64,000 bases of DNA from CAJQQY01 sp964564545 (GCA_964564545.1 CAZMBP010000026.1:1-64000), one strand, 5' to 3'. Counted from the stretch's first letter, positions 47,190-55,304 are shown. Numbers and translations: made by a program. The notes: generated by a model not told the origin, from the letters alone.

Positions 47190-47197
47190 TATCTTTG
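47190..47197 (+). promoter_or_regulatory. -7 box (TATCTTTG) of the L31 gene
   Basis: TATCTTTGCAC fits the Bacteroidota -7 consensus and is 30 bp before the ATG at 47227. Confidence 0.65.
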
Positions 47198-47226
47198 CAC
47201 TCCAATTTTGAAAAAAAGAAATTATC

Positions 47227-47520
47227 ATGAAAAAAGATACTCATCCAAAGAATTATAGAAAAGTGGTTTTTAGAGACATCTCTAATGATGTAGAATTCAT
47301 CACTAAATCTTGTGCAGAGTCAAAAGAAACTGTGACTTGGGAAGACGGAAATGAATACCCACTTTTAAAAATGGAGATTAGCGCAGCTTCTCACCCATTC
47401 TTTACTGGAAAAATGCAGTTTGTGGATACAGCAGGTCGAATTGACAAATTCAACAAGAAATTTGCAAAATTCGCCGCAGCTAATCCTACTGCTCAAGAAA
47501 GCGAAGATTCAGCGGAATAA
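47227..47520 (+). CDS. rpmE2: 50S ribosomal protein L31, type B
   Basis: The 97-residue protein begins MKKDTHPKNYRKVVFRDIS and contains 'YPLLKMEISAASHPFFTG' and 'VDTAGRIDKFNKKFA', matching type B L31, which lacks the zinc-binding Cys residues of type A. The C-terminal tail (ANPTAQESEDSAE) is acidic. It is a structural protein of the large ribosomal subunit. It has its own promoter and a strong terminator. Confidence 0.95.
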   Translation: MKKDTHPKNYRKVVFRDISNDVEFITKSCAESKETVTWEDGNEYPLLKMEISAASHPFFTGKMQFVDTAGRIDKFNKKFAKFAAANPTAQESEDSAE

Positions 47521-47547
47521 TTTCCACTATTTCTTTCTTTTCTTATT

Positions 47548-47585
47548 AAAAAAAGTCTTGAACATTCGTGTTCAAGACTTTTTTT
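47548..47585 (+). terminator. Intrinsic terminator of rpmE2
   Basis: A 17-bp stem AAAAAAAGTCTTGAACA pairs with its complement around a TTCG tetraloop, followed by a T-run. Confidence 0.93.
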
Positions 47586-47727
47586 GTAATAGTAGCAAGA
47601 CTCTTTGATACTCATATTTTTTATACTACTCGGAGAGTCCCACGATGATTAAAAATTATTTGCCATAATTTTCTAAAAACATGGTTGAAAAGAATATTTT
47701 TACAAAAAATTCACAGATAATACTGCT

Positions 47728-48933
47728 ATGCCGAATATTATACTTTTTGACGACGATGTCCGAGAACGTTTATTGCCACTAACTTTTACTCGCCCGGTGG
47801 GAGAATTGCGAGTTGGGATCTTAACGATTAAAGAAAAGTGGCAACGTCACCTCCACGTGGATAATATTTCCCACATTACTCAAGACTATTTGGTAGACAA
47901 ATTTCCAATTCATATCGAAGAGGATAATATTGTCATTAATGGATCGGTTTTGCCTTCGCCAGAGTTGGTTCAATTGATTCAAGAATTATCTCCAAATGAA
48001 GCTTTGTTGAAAGATGGAGAATTGATTGCAACTCGATTAGATGAGCATCAATTTGAACATTTAATTAATAATGAAGAAATCGAAGAATTAGGAGGATTTG
48101 ATGTAGCGGATACTCCTTTTCTCAAGATCAATAACCTGTGGGATATTTTTACTATCAATGGAAAAGCTATTCAAGAGGATTTTGATTTGTTGACCAAAAA
48201 TAGAATCTCAGCCCCAATTTCTGAAACCAATCAAGTAATTAATCCTGAAAATATTTTTATAGAAGAAGGCGCGTCTGTTGAATGTGCAATCTTGAACGCA
48301 ACTAACGGCCCAATTTTTATTGGAAAAAATGCAACGGTGATGGAAGGTTCAATGATTAGAGGTGCATTCGCTTTATGCGATCATTCAACTGTAAAAATGG
48401 GGGCAAAGATTTATGGTGCCACAACTGTTGGGCCTCACTCCAAAATTGGTGGTGAAGTAAATAATGCCATTCTTACTGGGTACTCTAACAAAGGCCATGA
48501 AGGATACTTAGGCAATAGTGTCCTTGGAGAATGGTGTAATATTGGAGCAGATACCAATACTTCAAATTTAAAAAACAACTATACAAATATCAAAATTTGG
48601 GATTACCCTAGCGAACGATTTGTTCCAACTGGCTTGCAATTTTGCGGTTTAATTATGGGTGATCATAGTAAATCTGGAATCAATACCATGTTTACCACAG
48701 GAACTGTTGTTGGTGTTTCTTCCAATATTTTTGGTGCAGGTTATCCTCGAAATTTTATTCCTTCTTTCACTTGGGGTGGATCAGGAGGCTTAAAGACCTA
48801 CAAAACTGACAAAGCTTTTGATACTGCTGAGAAAGTAATGGAACGTCGGAAAATTGAATTTGACGAGGTAGAAAGAAAGATTCTAGAAAAAGTATATGAA
48901 CTGACTTCTGGGAATCGAAGTTGGGAATCTTAA
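47728..48933 (+). CDS. GlmU-like sugar nucleotidyltransferase / acetyltransferase
   Basis: The 401-residue protein begins MPNIILFDDDVRERLLPLTF, typical of the Bacteroidota 'alternative GlmU' family. The N-terminal half (to ~180) resembles a nucleotidyltransferase core with 'TRPVGELRVGILTIKEKW'. The C-terminal half is a left-handed beta-helix with hexapeptide repeats ('GPIFIGKNATVMEGSMIRGAFALCDH', 'SKIGGEVNNAILTGYSNKGHEGYLG'). It probably makes UDP-GlcNAc from glucosamine-1-P, a precursor for peptidoglycan and LPS. Single plus-strand gene. Confidence 0.85.
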   Translation: MPNIILFDDDVRERLLPLTFTRPVGELRVGILTIKEKWQRHLHVDNISHITQDYLVDKFPIHIEEDNIVINGSVLPSPELVQLIQELSPNEALLKDGELIATRLDEHQFEHLINNEEIEELGGFDVADTPFLKINNLWDIFTINGKAIQEDFDLLTKNRISAPISETNQVINPENIFIEEGASVECAILNATNGPIFIGKNATVMEGSMIRGAFALCDHSTVKMGAKIYGATTVGPHSKIGGEVNNAILTGYSNKGHEGYLGNSVLGEWCNIGADTNTSNLKNNYTNIKIWDYPSERFVPTGLQFCGLIMGDHSKSGINTMFTTGTVVGVSSNIFGAGYPRNFIPSFTWGGSGGLKTYKTDKAFDTAEKVMERRKIEFDEVERKILEKVYELTSGNRSWES

Positions 48934-48936
48934 TTG

Positions 48937-48969
48937 AGATCGCTTCGCTGTCAGAGGTCAGAGCGATCT
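48937..48969 (+). terminator. Weak hairpin after the GlmU-like gene
   Basis: AGATCGCT (48937-48944) pairs with AGCGATCT (48962-48969), with a short T-run after it. It sets a likely upstream limit for the next gene. Confidence 0.5.
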
Positions 48970-48979
48970 TTTCAAAAAA

Positions 48980-49663
48980 ATTATCATCGAACCAATCCAA
49001 CCTCCTTTTTGGAAAAAATTACTGAGTTACTTCTTTGAGTTTCACATCGAAAGTGCACCGAGTGAAATTAATCCACATTTATATGTAAGTCTTAGTCGAG
49101 GTCGATATCAATTATCGACGGCTAATGCTATTTATTCATTTGAAGATTTGTATGACAATTTTTTTGAAGCATTCAAAAATGTTGACTTAGATAAATATCC
49201 GATTAAAAACGTGTTGGTCTTAGGATTAGGTTTAGGAAGTATTCCTTTGATGCTGGAAAAGAATTTTGGAAAAAAATATAATTATACTGCTGTCGAAATT
49301 GACGAATCCGTCATTTATCTTGCCTCCAAATATGCCTTACCACAACTCGAATCAAATATCCAAATGATCTGCGCAGATGCTTTTGCTTATGTGATGCAAA
49401 CGGAACAAAAATTTGATTTAGTTTGCATGGATGTATTTTTAGATGACATTGTGCCTGAGGAATTTGAGGAACATGATTTTTTAAAAAAATTAAAAACGTT
49501 GGTGAGTGATGATGGTATTTTACTCTTCAATCGCTTAGCGAATTATCCAAAAGATGTGGAACGAACGAAAGTTTTTTATCATAAAGATTTTAAAGCAGTT
49601 TTCCCTGAAGGAAGTTATTTGGAAGTAAAAGGGAATTGGATGTTGCTGAATAAAACAATTTAA
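48980..49663 (+). CDS. SAM-dependent methyltransferase / spermidine synthase-like protein, start codon unclear
   Basis: The protein has a class I methyltransferase core: 'NVLVLGLGLGSIPLMLEKNF' (SAM-binding GxGxGS), 'YTAVEIDESVIYLA', 'ICADAFAYV' and 'FDLVCMDVFLDD', as in spermidine synthase-like proteins. The first TTG (49148) is too far in: coding-like sequence such as IEPIQPPFWKKLLSYFFEFH and 'YVSLSRGRYQLSTANA' extends upstream to about 48971 with no ATG, GTG or TTG. I place the start at an ATT (48980) as a best guess. Either a rare start codon is used or the start was lost by mutation. Confidence 0.65.
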   Translation: MIIEPIQPPFWKKLLSYFFEFHIESAPSEINPHLYVSLSRGRYQLSTANAIYSFEDLYDNFFEAFKNVDLDKYPIKNVLVLGLGLGSIPLMLEKNFGKKYNYTAVEIDESVIYLASKYALPQLESNIQMICADAFAYVMQTEQKFDLVCMDVFLDDIVPEEFEEHDFLKKLKTLVSDDGILLFNRLANYPKDVERTKVFYHKDFKAVFPEGSYLEVKGNWMLLNKTI

Positions 49664-49668
49664 AATAA

Positions 49669-50013
49669 ATGACAACACATGATGTTAATAAATTTTTAAA
49701 AGATTTTGTAAAAAAATACGATCTCAAACAAAGAGCAATAATATCTTGTAAAACTTCCTTGTCAAATTGTTTTAATGATAATCCTAATGAATTGAAAGGA
49801 TATTCTTTAGATGAAATATGTCTTAAATTCATTAAGCATGAATTAATCTTTGAACAAACCAATGGCATTTCTCCTTTTGTAAGAACCAGAATTGGGCTTT
49901 TTGACTCCGAAGAAATTGAGACCTATAACCTTCACCATAAATCTATTGGTTATTATGATCTTGATTTAGATATAAATGGAAAATCGATTGACGATTGGTT
50001 AATCATTGATTAA
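49669..50013 (+). CDS. Hypothetical protein
   Basis: The 114-residue protein (MTTHDVNKFLKDFVKKYDLK...) is acidic with mixed alpha/beta composition and two Cys in 'CKTSLSNCF'. There is no signal peptide or helix long enough to cross a membrane. I do not recognise a family. It starts 5 bp after the methyltransferase stop and ends 14 bp before the TPR-like gene, so it is part of the same transcript. Confidence 0.7.
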   Translation: MTTHDVNKFLKDFVKKYDLKQRAIISCKTSLSNCFNDNPNELKGYSLDEICLKFIKHELIFEQTNGISPFVRTRIGLFDSEEIETYNLHHKSIGYYDLDLDINGKSIDDWLIID

Positions 50014-50027
50014 TAAAAAAATAAGTT

Positions 50028-50549
50028 ATGTTTTTTGCAAGAATTAGATTTTTAATTGGAGTTGTTATCGTCGCCTTAGGAGCGCTTATTCATTTCAAAG
50101 TTGGATTCAATTCTGCTTGGTATATGTATTTAGCTGGTTTGATAATTTTAGTTACGCATTTTTTGTTTGGAAATGTGATGTTGGCTTTTGGAAGACTGAA
50201 TAAAGGTGATGTGGATACTGCGGAGAATTTAATTTTACAAACCAAGCGTCCTGATTTTTTATTAAAAACACATCGAGCATATTATTACTTCGTGATGGGA
50301 ATGATTGCTTTACAAAGGAAACAAACTGGTTTTGGTGAGCAACATTTGAAGCAAGCATTAGACTTAGGATTACGAACTCCGACAGATAATGCCTTGGTTG
50401 CCATAAACATTGCACATGTTCATTTTGTTAAAAAGGAATATCAAAAAGCCAATGAATTTAGAATCAAAGCAGAATCTTTTAATTCTAATGATTTGATGAT
50501 TAAGGAAAATTTGAAAAAATTGGAACAAGCATTAAAAGGTAGAATATGA
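50028..50549 (+). CDS. Small membrane protein with TPR-like C-terminal domain (paralogue 1)
   Basis: The 173-residue protein has two N-terminal membrane helices (~5-22 and 30-52) and a helical TPR-like domain ('ALDLGLRTPTDNALVAINIAHVHFVKKEYQKANEF'). It shares architecture and several positions with the protein at 51173-51778 (for example 'LILQTKRPDFLLKTHRAYYYFVMG' versus 'LNLTWKPEYLYKTNQAFYNILKG'). Function unknown; probably a scaffold in the inner membrane. Its stop overlaps the DHFR-like start (ATGA). Confidence 0.8.
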   Translation: MFFARIRFLIGVVIVALGALIHFKVGFNSAWYMYLAGLIILVTHFLFGNVMLAFGRLNKGDVDTAENLILQTKRPDFLLKTHRAYYYFVMGMIALQRKQTGFGEQHLKQALDLGLRTPTDNALVAINIAHVHFVKKEYQKANEFRIKAESFNSNDLMIKENLKKLEQALKGRI

Positions 50550-51064
50550 AAAAGAGAAAAATCATTTTGAATTTATGTACTACACTTGACTCATTTATCG
50601 AAGGAGCGAATGGTGAAATTGATTGGTGTTTTACCGATCAAGATTATGGAATGACGGATTTTTTAAATCGAATTGACACCATATTCTTTGGTAGAAAAAG
50701 TTATGTACAATTATTAGAAATGGCTCCGGAAGCATTCGCAGATAAAGAAAGAATTGTTTTTTCTAATACTTTAAAAAATAGCGAAAACGGTCCTAAAATA
50801 ATTAGTGGAAATATCGAAGAGGAAGTCAAAAAAATCATCAATTATGAAGGAAAAGATATTTGGCTTTTCGGCGGAGCGAGTTTGACTACAGCAATGATCA
50901 ATTTAGATTTAGTTGATGAATTAATGATTGCCGTTCATCCATTAATTCTTGGAAATGGAAAACCATTATTTGAGAAAATAGATACTCCAAAAAAACTAAA
51001 ATTAACAGATAGCATAACTTATTCAACTGGATTAGTTCAACTTTTCTATGAAATTGAAAGGTAA
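50546..51064 (+). CDS. Dihydrofolate reductase-like (RibD C-terminal fold) protein
   Basis: The 172-residue protein begins with KRKIILNLCTTLDSFIEG, then 'TIFFGRKSYVQLL', 'KDIWLFGGASLTTAMINLDLVDELMIAVHPLILGNGKPLF', which is the RibD/DHFR-like fold with an NADPH-binding GG motif. It is a member of the YyaP/YwjB-type family, not a housekeeping folA. The natural substrate is unknown. It overlaps the preceding TPR gene by 4 bp. Confidence 0.87.
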   Translation: MKKRKIILNLCTTLDSFIEGANGEIDWCFTDQDYGMTDFLNRIDTIFFGRKSYVQLLEMAPEAFADKERIVFSNTLKNSENGPKIISGNIEEEVKKIINYEGKDIWLFGGASLTTAMINLDLVDELMIAVHPLILGNGKPLFEKIDTPKKLKLTDSITYSTGLVQLFYEIER

Positions 51065-51068
51065 TCCG

Positions 51069-51076
51069 TATCTTTG
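51069..51076 (+). promoter_or_regulatory. -7 box (TATCTTTG) upstream of the second TPR gene
   Basis: TATCTTTGCAG lies 97 bp before the ATG at 51173, implying a leader of about 90 nt that begins just after the DHFR-like stop. Confidence 0.6.
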
Positions 51077-51172
51077 CAGCCCGTTGAAAATCAATGGTTT
51101 AAACTCATATTTTAAAAAAATAATCTTTGATAGATTTTACAATTATGTCAAAGAATCAAAAAATACATAACG

Positions 51173-51778
51173 ATGTTTTCAATTAATATTAAACTCAAAT
51201 TAGCATTAATCGCCTTGTTTTTAGTAGGCGGTGTTTTATTAGCGATCTTTCAAGGATTTTGGTATTCCTTGCCATTTATTCTAGTTGGATTAGGACTTTT
51301 AGCAAGTTATATTTTATTGGGTACGGTTCAATCTGCTGCTCAATTGGTTCAAGAAATGAAATTTGACGAAGCTGAAGAAAGACTTAATTTGACTTGGAAA
51401 CCAGAATATTTGTACAAAACAAATCAAGCGTTTTACAATATACTCAAAGGCTCGTTGGCGATGAATAAAAAAGATAATAATGCTGCTGAAGCATATTTCA
51501 AAAAAGCAGAAGCTATCGATTTGCCAACTGATGATGAAAAAGCAATGGTGCAATTGCAACTCGCTAACATCAATGCACAAAAGCAAAAATGGAATGCTGC
51601 GAAAGTTTATTTCATGAATGCTAAAAAATTAAAAGTAACTCAACAACAAATAAAAGATCAGATTGCTCAATTTGATTTGGCTTTCAAACAAAGAGGTCAA
51701 ATGAAAAATGCGCAAGGTCAAGGTCGAAGAAATATGATGCAACCAGGAGGAAAAAGGAGAAGACCGAAGATGAGGTAG
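51173..51778 (+). CDS. Small membrane protein with TPR-like C-terminal domain (paralogue 2)
   Basis: The 201-residue protein has two N-terminal membrane helices (~10-27 and 32-52) and a TPR-like helical domain ('NNAAEAYFKKAEAIDLPTDDEKAMVQLQLANINAQKQKWNAAKVYF'). The C-terminus is very basic (RRNMMQPGGKRRRPKMR). It is a diverged paralogue of the protein at 50028-50549. No enzyme motif. It has its own promoter and ends at a complex repeat/terminator region shared with metG. Confidence 0.8.
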   Translation: MFSINIKLKLALIALFLVGGVLLAIFQGFWYSLPFILVGLGLLASYILLGTVQSAAQLVQEMKFDEAEERLNLTWKPEYLYKTNQAFYNILKGSLAMNKKDNNAAEAYFKKAEAIDLPTDDEKAMVQLQLANINAQKQKWNAAKVYFMNAKKLKVTQQQIKDQIAQFDLAFKQRGQMKNAQGQGRRNMMQPGGKRRRPKMR

Positions 51779-51781
51779 AAC

Positions 51782-51808
51782 CCCCAGCCCCTAAAGGGGA
51801 GCCTTTTT
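51782..51808 (+). repeat. 27-bp REP-like element, copy A
   Basis: CCCCAGCCCCTAAAGGGGAG plus CCTTTTT contains an internal CCCCTAAAGGGG hairpin and a T-run. An exact reverse complement lies at 51967-51993. A second small hairpin (TTGCC..GGCAA, 51812-51825) follows. Confidence 0.9.
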
Positions 51809-51866
51809 TCTTTGCCTTTCGGCAAGGAAAAAAGTTAATTATTTACTGCCTCTCGCTTGAATTAAT

Positions 51867-51906
51867 AAAAAAGGATCTTGAAATTTATTTTCAAGATCCT
51901 TTTTTA
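51867..51906. terminator. Bidirectional terminator between TPR gene and metG
   Basis: AAAAAAGGATCTTGAAA pairs with TTTCAAGATCCTTTTTT, with A- and T-runs outside; it serves both convergent genes. Confidence 0.88.
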
Positions 51907-51966
51907 TTAAACTAATATCGTCAAACAAATCATCATTAACTTTTTCGATTGCCGAAGGCATAATCG

Positions 51967-51993
51967 AAAAAGGCTCCCCTTTAGGGGCTGGGG
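51967..51993 (-). repeat. 27-bp REP-like element, copy B (inverted)
   Basis: This is the exact reverse complement of 51782-51808, and the similarity continues imperfectly into the next hairpin (TTGCCGAAGGCA near 51949-51960). The two copies face each other around the terminator. Confidence 0.9.
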
Positions 51994-51999
51994 TTTGCT

Positions 52000-54120
52000 T
52001 TAACTCACTCCAAATCCATTCCCCCACCCTTCTTTTGGGCTCACAAAACTCAATTCACCTTTTTCATTTTCAGCCATCAAAATCATTCCTTGCGATTCCA
52101 CCCCTCTCATTTTTCTAGGGGCGAGGTTTGCCAGAAGTAAAACTTGTTGACCGATAATATCTTCAGGTTTATAAAATTTTGCGATACCTGAAACGACAGT
52201 TCTTTCTTCGAAACCTAAATCCACTTTTATTTTTAAGAGCTTATCTGCCTTTTTCATTTTTTCAGCTTCGATGATCTTTCCAGTTCGGATATCAAGTTTG
52301 GTGAAATCGTCAAAAGTGATTTCCTCTTTTACAGGAGCTCGCTCATTGGCTTTCTTAGCTTCGAGTGCTGCTGCTAATTTTTCTTTTTGTGCATTCACAA
52401 TTTCCAATCGAGAAGTATCTTTTCGATCATTAATTTTTGCAAAAAGTAAACTAGGTTCGCCAATTTGACCATCTGCTTCTAAGATTGGATTTCCATCTTG
52501 AAGTCGCTCCAATATTTCAACTAAATCTCCACTTTGTACTTCCGGCAAATTCAATAATCCTTGAATTTTATCAGAAGAAAATGGTAAAAATGGTTTTGTC
52601 AAAACACCTAACAAAGCAACGATTTGTAAACTCACCAACATCGTTTCCTTGATTTTCTCACTCTCAGGATCAGTTTTATAAATCGTCCAAGGTGAAGCAT
52701 CTTGCAAATAAGTATTTCCCCAACTTGATATTTCCATCAAAGTACTTGCCGCAGGTTTGAATTGGAAATTTTCAATCTCTTGACATAATCGTTGCGTTAA
52801 AACTTCAACTTCAGCTAAAATTTCTTTTAAATCTATATCAACAGAAGGTACTTTTCCATCAAAATATTTATTCGTCAAAACAACTACTCGATTGATAAAA
52901 TTTCCAACATTTGCTACCAACTCATTATCATGGAAATCAACGAAATCATCCCATTTGAAATCACTATCCTTATTCTCTGGCATATTTCGAATCAACGCAT
53001 AACGCAAAGCATCTTCTTTGTTTTCGAAATTTTCAAAAACTCTTAAATACTCATCTTGCTCAATTCCCCAACCTCTCGATTTAGAAAACTTATCGCCTTC
53101 AAAATTTAAGAATTGATTTGCTGGTACATTCACAGGTAGGTTGAAATCTCCATGTGCTTTCAACATCGCAGGGAAAACAATACAATGAAAAACGATATTA
53201 TCCTTTCCAATAAAATGCACTAATTCGGCATCATCGCTTTTCCAATAATCTTCCCAGTTCTTTCCATTTTCGGCAGCCCATTGTTTAGTTGAAGAGATAT
53301 AACCAATTGGCGCATCAAACCAAACGTACAACACTTTTCCTTCCGCACCTTCAACTGGAACTGGGATTCCCCAATCCAAATCTCGCGTAATTGAGCGAGG
53401 TAAAAGTCCTCCGTCCAACCAAGATTTACATTGTCCAACCACATGATTTTTCCAAGACTTTACGCTGTGGTGAGGTTCGCCGTCAAGTGTTCCTTCTTCG
53501 ATCCATTCCTTTAACCACGCTTCATGTTTATCTAATTTAAAAAACCAATGTTTGGTAGATTTTAAAACTGGCTTATTTCCACTCAAGGTAGATTTTGGAT
53601 TAATCAATTCAGTTGGAGAAAGATCTTTTCCACAATTTTCACATTGATCTCCATAAGCTTTATCATGACTACAATTTGGGCAAGTTCCGATGATATATCT
53701 GTCTGCTAAAAACTGATCGAATCCTTCATCATAATATTGCTCACTCACTTTTTCTTCAAACTCATCTCCTTTTTCCAATAATTTTTTGAAAAAATCTTGA
53801 GCAGTTTCATGATGCAAAGGAGCACTTGTTCGGTGATAATAATCGAATGAAATACCTAACTTCTCAAAAGTCGTTTTGAATAAATTATGATACTTGTCGA
53901 CAATCTCTTGAGGAGTAATTCCTTCTTTTTTTGCACGCAAAGTAATCGCCGCTCCATTTTCATCAGAGCCACAAATGTATGCTACATCTTTTCCTTGCAA
54001 CCGCAAGTAGCGAACATAAATATCGGCTGGTAAATATGCACCAGCCAAATGTCCAAGGTGTAATTCACCATTGGCATATGGAAGAGCAGAAGTAACTAAA
54101 TATCTTTTTGGACCTGACAT
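52000..54120 (-). CDS. metG: Methionyl-tRNA synthetase with C-terminal tRNA-binding domain
   Basis: The 706-residue protein has a class I catalytic core with 'ALPYANGELHLGHLAGAYLPAD' (HIGH region), a zinc finger ('CPNCSHDKAYGDQCENCGKDL'), 'FEGDKFSKSRGWG' (KMSKS), an anticodon-binding helical domain, and a C-terminal EMAP/Trbp111-like domain (~600-700; 'LDIRTGKIIEAEKMKKADKLLK', 'GIAKFYKPEDIIGQ'). It charges tRNA-Met with methionine. Single gene. Confidence 0.96.
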   Translation of the reverse strand: MSGPKRYLVTSALPYANGELHLGHLAGAYLPADIYVRYLRLQGKDVAYICGSDENGAAITLRAKKEGITPQEIVDKYHNLFKTTFEKLGISFDYYHRTSAPLHHETAQDFFKKLLEKGDEFEEKVSEQYYDEGFDQFLADRYIIGTCPNCSHDKAYGDQCENCGKDLSPTELINPKSTLSGNKPVLKSTKHWFFKLDKHEAWLKEWIEEGTLDGEPHHSVKSWKNHVVGQCKSWLDGGLLPRSITRDLDWGIPVPVEGAEGKVLYVWFDAPIGYISSTKQWAAENGKNWEDYWKSDDAELVHFIGKDNIVFHCIVFPAMLKAHGDFNLPVNVPANQFLNFEGDKFSKSRGWGIEQDEYLRVFENFENKEDALRYALIRNMPENKDSDFKWDDFVDFHDNELVANVGNFINRVVVLTNKYFDGKVPSVDIDLKEILAEVEVLTQRLCQEIENFQFKPAASTLMEISSWGNTYLQDASPWTIYKTDPESEKIKETMLVSLQIVALLGVLTKPFLPFSSDKIQGLLNLPEVQSGDLVEILERLQDGNPILEADGQIGEPSLLFAKINDRKDTSRLEIVNAQKEKLAAALEAKKANERAPVKEEITFDDFTKLDIRTGKIIEAEKMKKADKLLKIKVDLGFEERTVVSGIAKFYKPEDIIGQQVLLLANLAPRKMRGVESQGMILMAENEKGELSFVSPKEGWGNGFGVS

Positions 54121-54484
54121 ACTATTTAATTTTGAATGATTGAATTTTGAATTTTGATTTCGAAAAACACAACCTAATTATGATTCAAAACTCAACTATT
54201 CAAAATTCAAATTTATTTTGGGTGCGAATATACGAGATTGCGAACGATTCCGCATTTTTTTTAGTTTCAAAATTGGTTTATATTTTTCCGAAAAAATAAA
54301 AAAAAGCAATACTGCGAAACTTTACATTAGTCAATAATGTTATTACTTTTGCAACCGCTTGAAACAAAAGAGTTTTGAGTAAATGAATATTAAATAGAAT
54401 AATGAATTCGAACGCTTCGCTAGGGAATATCCAACTGTGAAGTTCTCAAATTGAAATTCCTTGTTCAATATTCGATATTCCCAC
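54121..54484. other. Intergenic region upstream of metG and tmRNA
   Basis: No gene is supported. It contains AT-rich inverted sequences of the ATTTTGAAT type (54130-54215), a TACTTTTG -7 box at 54344-54351, and an inverted repeat GGGAATATC (54423-54431) / GATATTCCC (54474-54482) that ends just before the tmRNA 5' end and could guide its processing. Confidence 0.5.
54344..54351 (+). promoter_or_regulatory. -7 box (TACTTTTG), possible pre-tmRNA promoter
   Basis: TACTTTTGCAACC fits TAnnTTTG. If used for tmRNA it implies a leader of roughly 125 nt removed during maturation. Confidence 0.45.
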
Positions 54485-54865
54485 GGGGCTGACTGGAATC
54501 GACAGGAAAGATTTTCGGTTAGTAAGCATGTCGGAGCAAAATTACTTACTCCGTTAAAAAATAGTAATTAACCACTTTTAAATGGCAATCAACGATTCGC
54601 CATGGCTGCCTAATTCAAGGAATTAGAAGCCTTTGTGCCGTGCGCTTGACGCCTAATACACAGCGTGCCGCATATCACCCGCTCGAAAGAGCACTTAGGC
54701 TAGCGGATTAGGGGACCTCCACTATGAAGCGAAATTTATGGAGGATAAGGTGATGGTGCGGGTTGGTTTCTTCCTTGTCATCGCTCGAAAATTAAATAGA
54801 AAATAAACATGTAGAAAGCTCTCAGATGCTTTGTCTGGACCCGGGTTCAACTCCCGGCAGCTCCA
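54485..54865 (+). ncRNA. ssrA: Transfer-messenger RNA (tmRNA)
   Basis: The 5' end GGGGCTGACTGGAATCGACA and 3' end with TTCAACTCCCGGCAGCTCC A form the tRNA-like domain: acceptor GGGGCTG pairs with CAGCTCC and the T-arm is GGGTTCAA. The length is 381 nt; CCA is not encoded. A tag frame at 54581-54613 reads NGNQRFAMAA then TAA, with the resume codon likely AAT or GGC. AMAA is a normal proteolysis-tag ending. It rescues stalled ribosomes with SmpB. Confidence 0.95.
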
Positions 54866-54870
54866 CAAAA

Positions 54871-54911
54871 AAAATCGCAATCTTTTTTTAAGATTGCGAT
54901 TTTTTTATTTC
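54871..54911 (+). terminator. Intrinsic terminator of tmRNA
   Basis: AAATCGCAATCTT pairs with AAGATTGCGATTT and is followed by a T-run. Confidence 0.9.
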
Positions 54912-54953
54912 CTTAAAGTTAAGGCACTTACAAAAATCAAAGCAGAATTAATA

Positions 54954-55304
54954 TTACAATCCTGCAAACCATTTTTGAAAATTAACCCCTAAAATTGGAA
55001 CCGCATCCATTTTCTCTCGGAAAGCATCTGAGATACCGATTAACCAAAGTGCTACTCCCAACAAGAAAACTAAAACACCAGCAATCCATCCTAAAATAGG
55101 AACCCACATCAACATACTCGACACTAAAAACACTAAATAAATTCCTAATGATTGACGCTGATGAAAAGAGGCTAAAGGTGATTTTTGATCATTTAAGACA
55201 TATCCTAACAACCATCCTACTATAGTCAAATATGAAATAATGCTAATTATTTTTGGATTATTTTTATAAATAATTGGAGGAACTTCTTTTTTAGTTTCTT
55301 TCAT
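54954..55304 (-). CDS. DUF4870-like small membrane protein
   Basis: The 116-residue protein begins MKETKKEVPPIIYKNNPK, then has three hydrophobic segments ('IISIISYLTIVGWLLGYVL', 'SLGIYLVFLVSSMLMWVPILG', 'AGVLVFLLGVALWLIGISDA') with the conserved 'FHQRQSLGIYL' between the first two. This is the layout of the DUF4870/YtxH-like 'import component' family, function unknown. I see no FNR-like site in its upstream region. Confidence 0.78.
   Translation of the reverse strand: MKETKKEVPPIIYKNNPKIISIISYLTIVGWLLGYVLNDQKSPLASFHQRQSLGIYLVFLVSSMLMWVPILGWIAGVLVFLLGVALWLIGISDAFREKMDAVPILGVNFQKWFAGL

Noticed and set aside
51839..52027. 62-residue minus-strand frame between the TPR gene and metG
   Set aside because: It consists of the REP-like copy, the terminator hairpin and the metG 3' end read in another frame.
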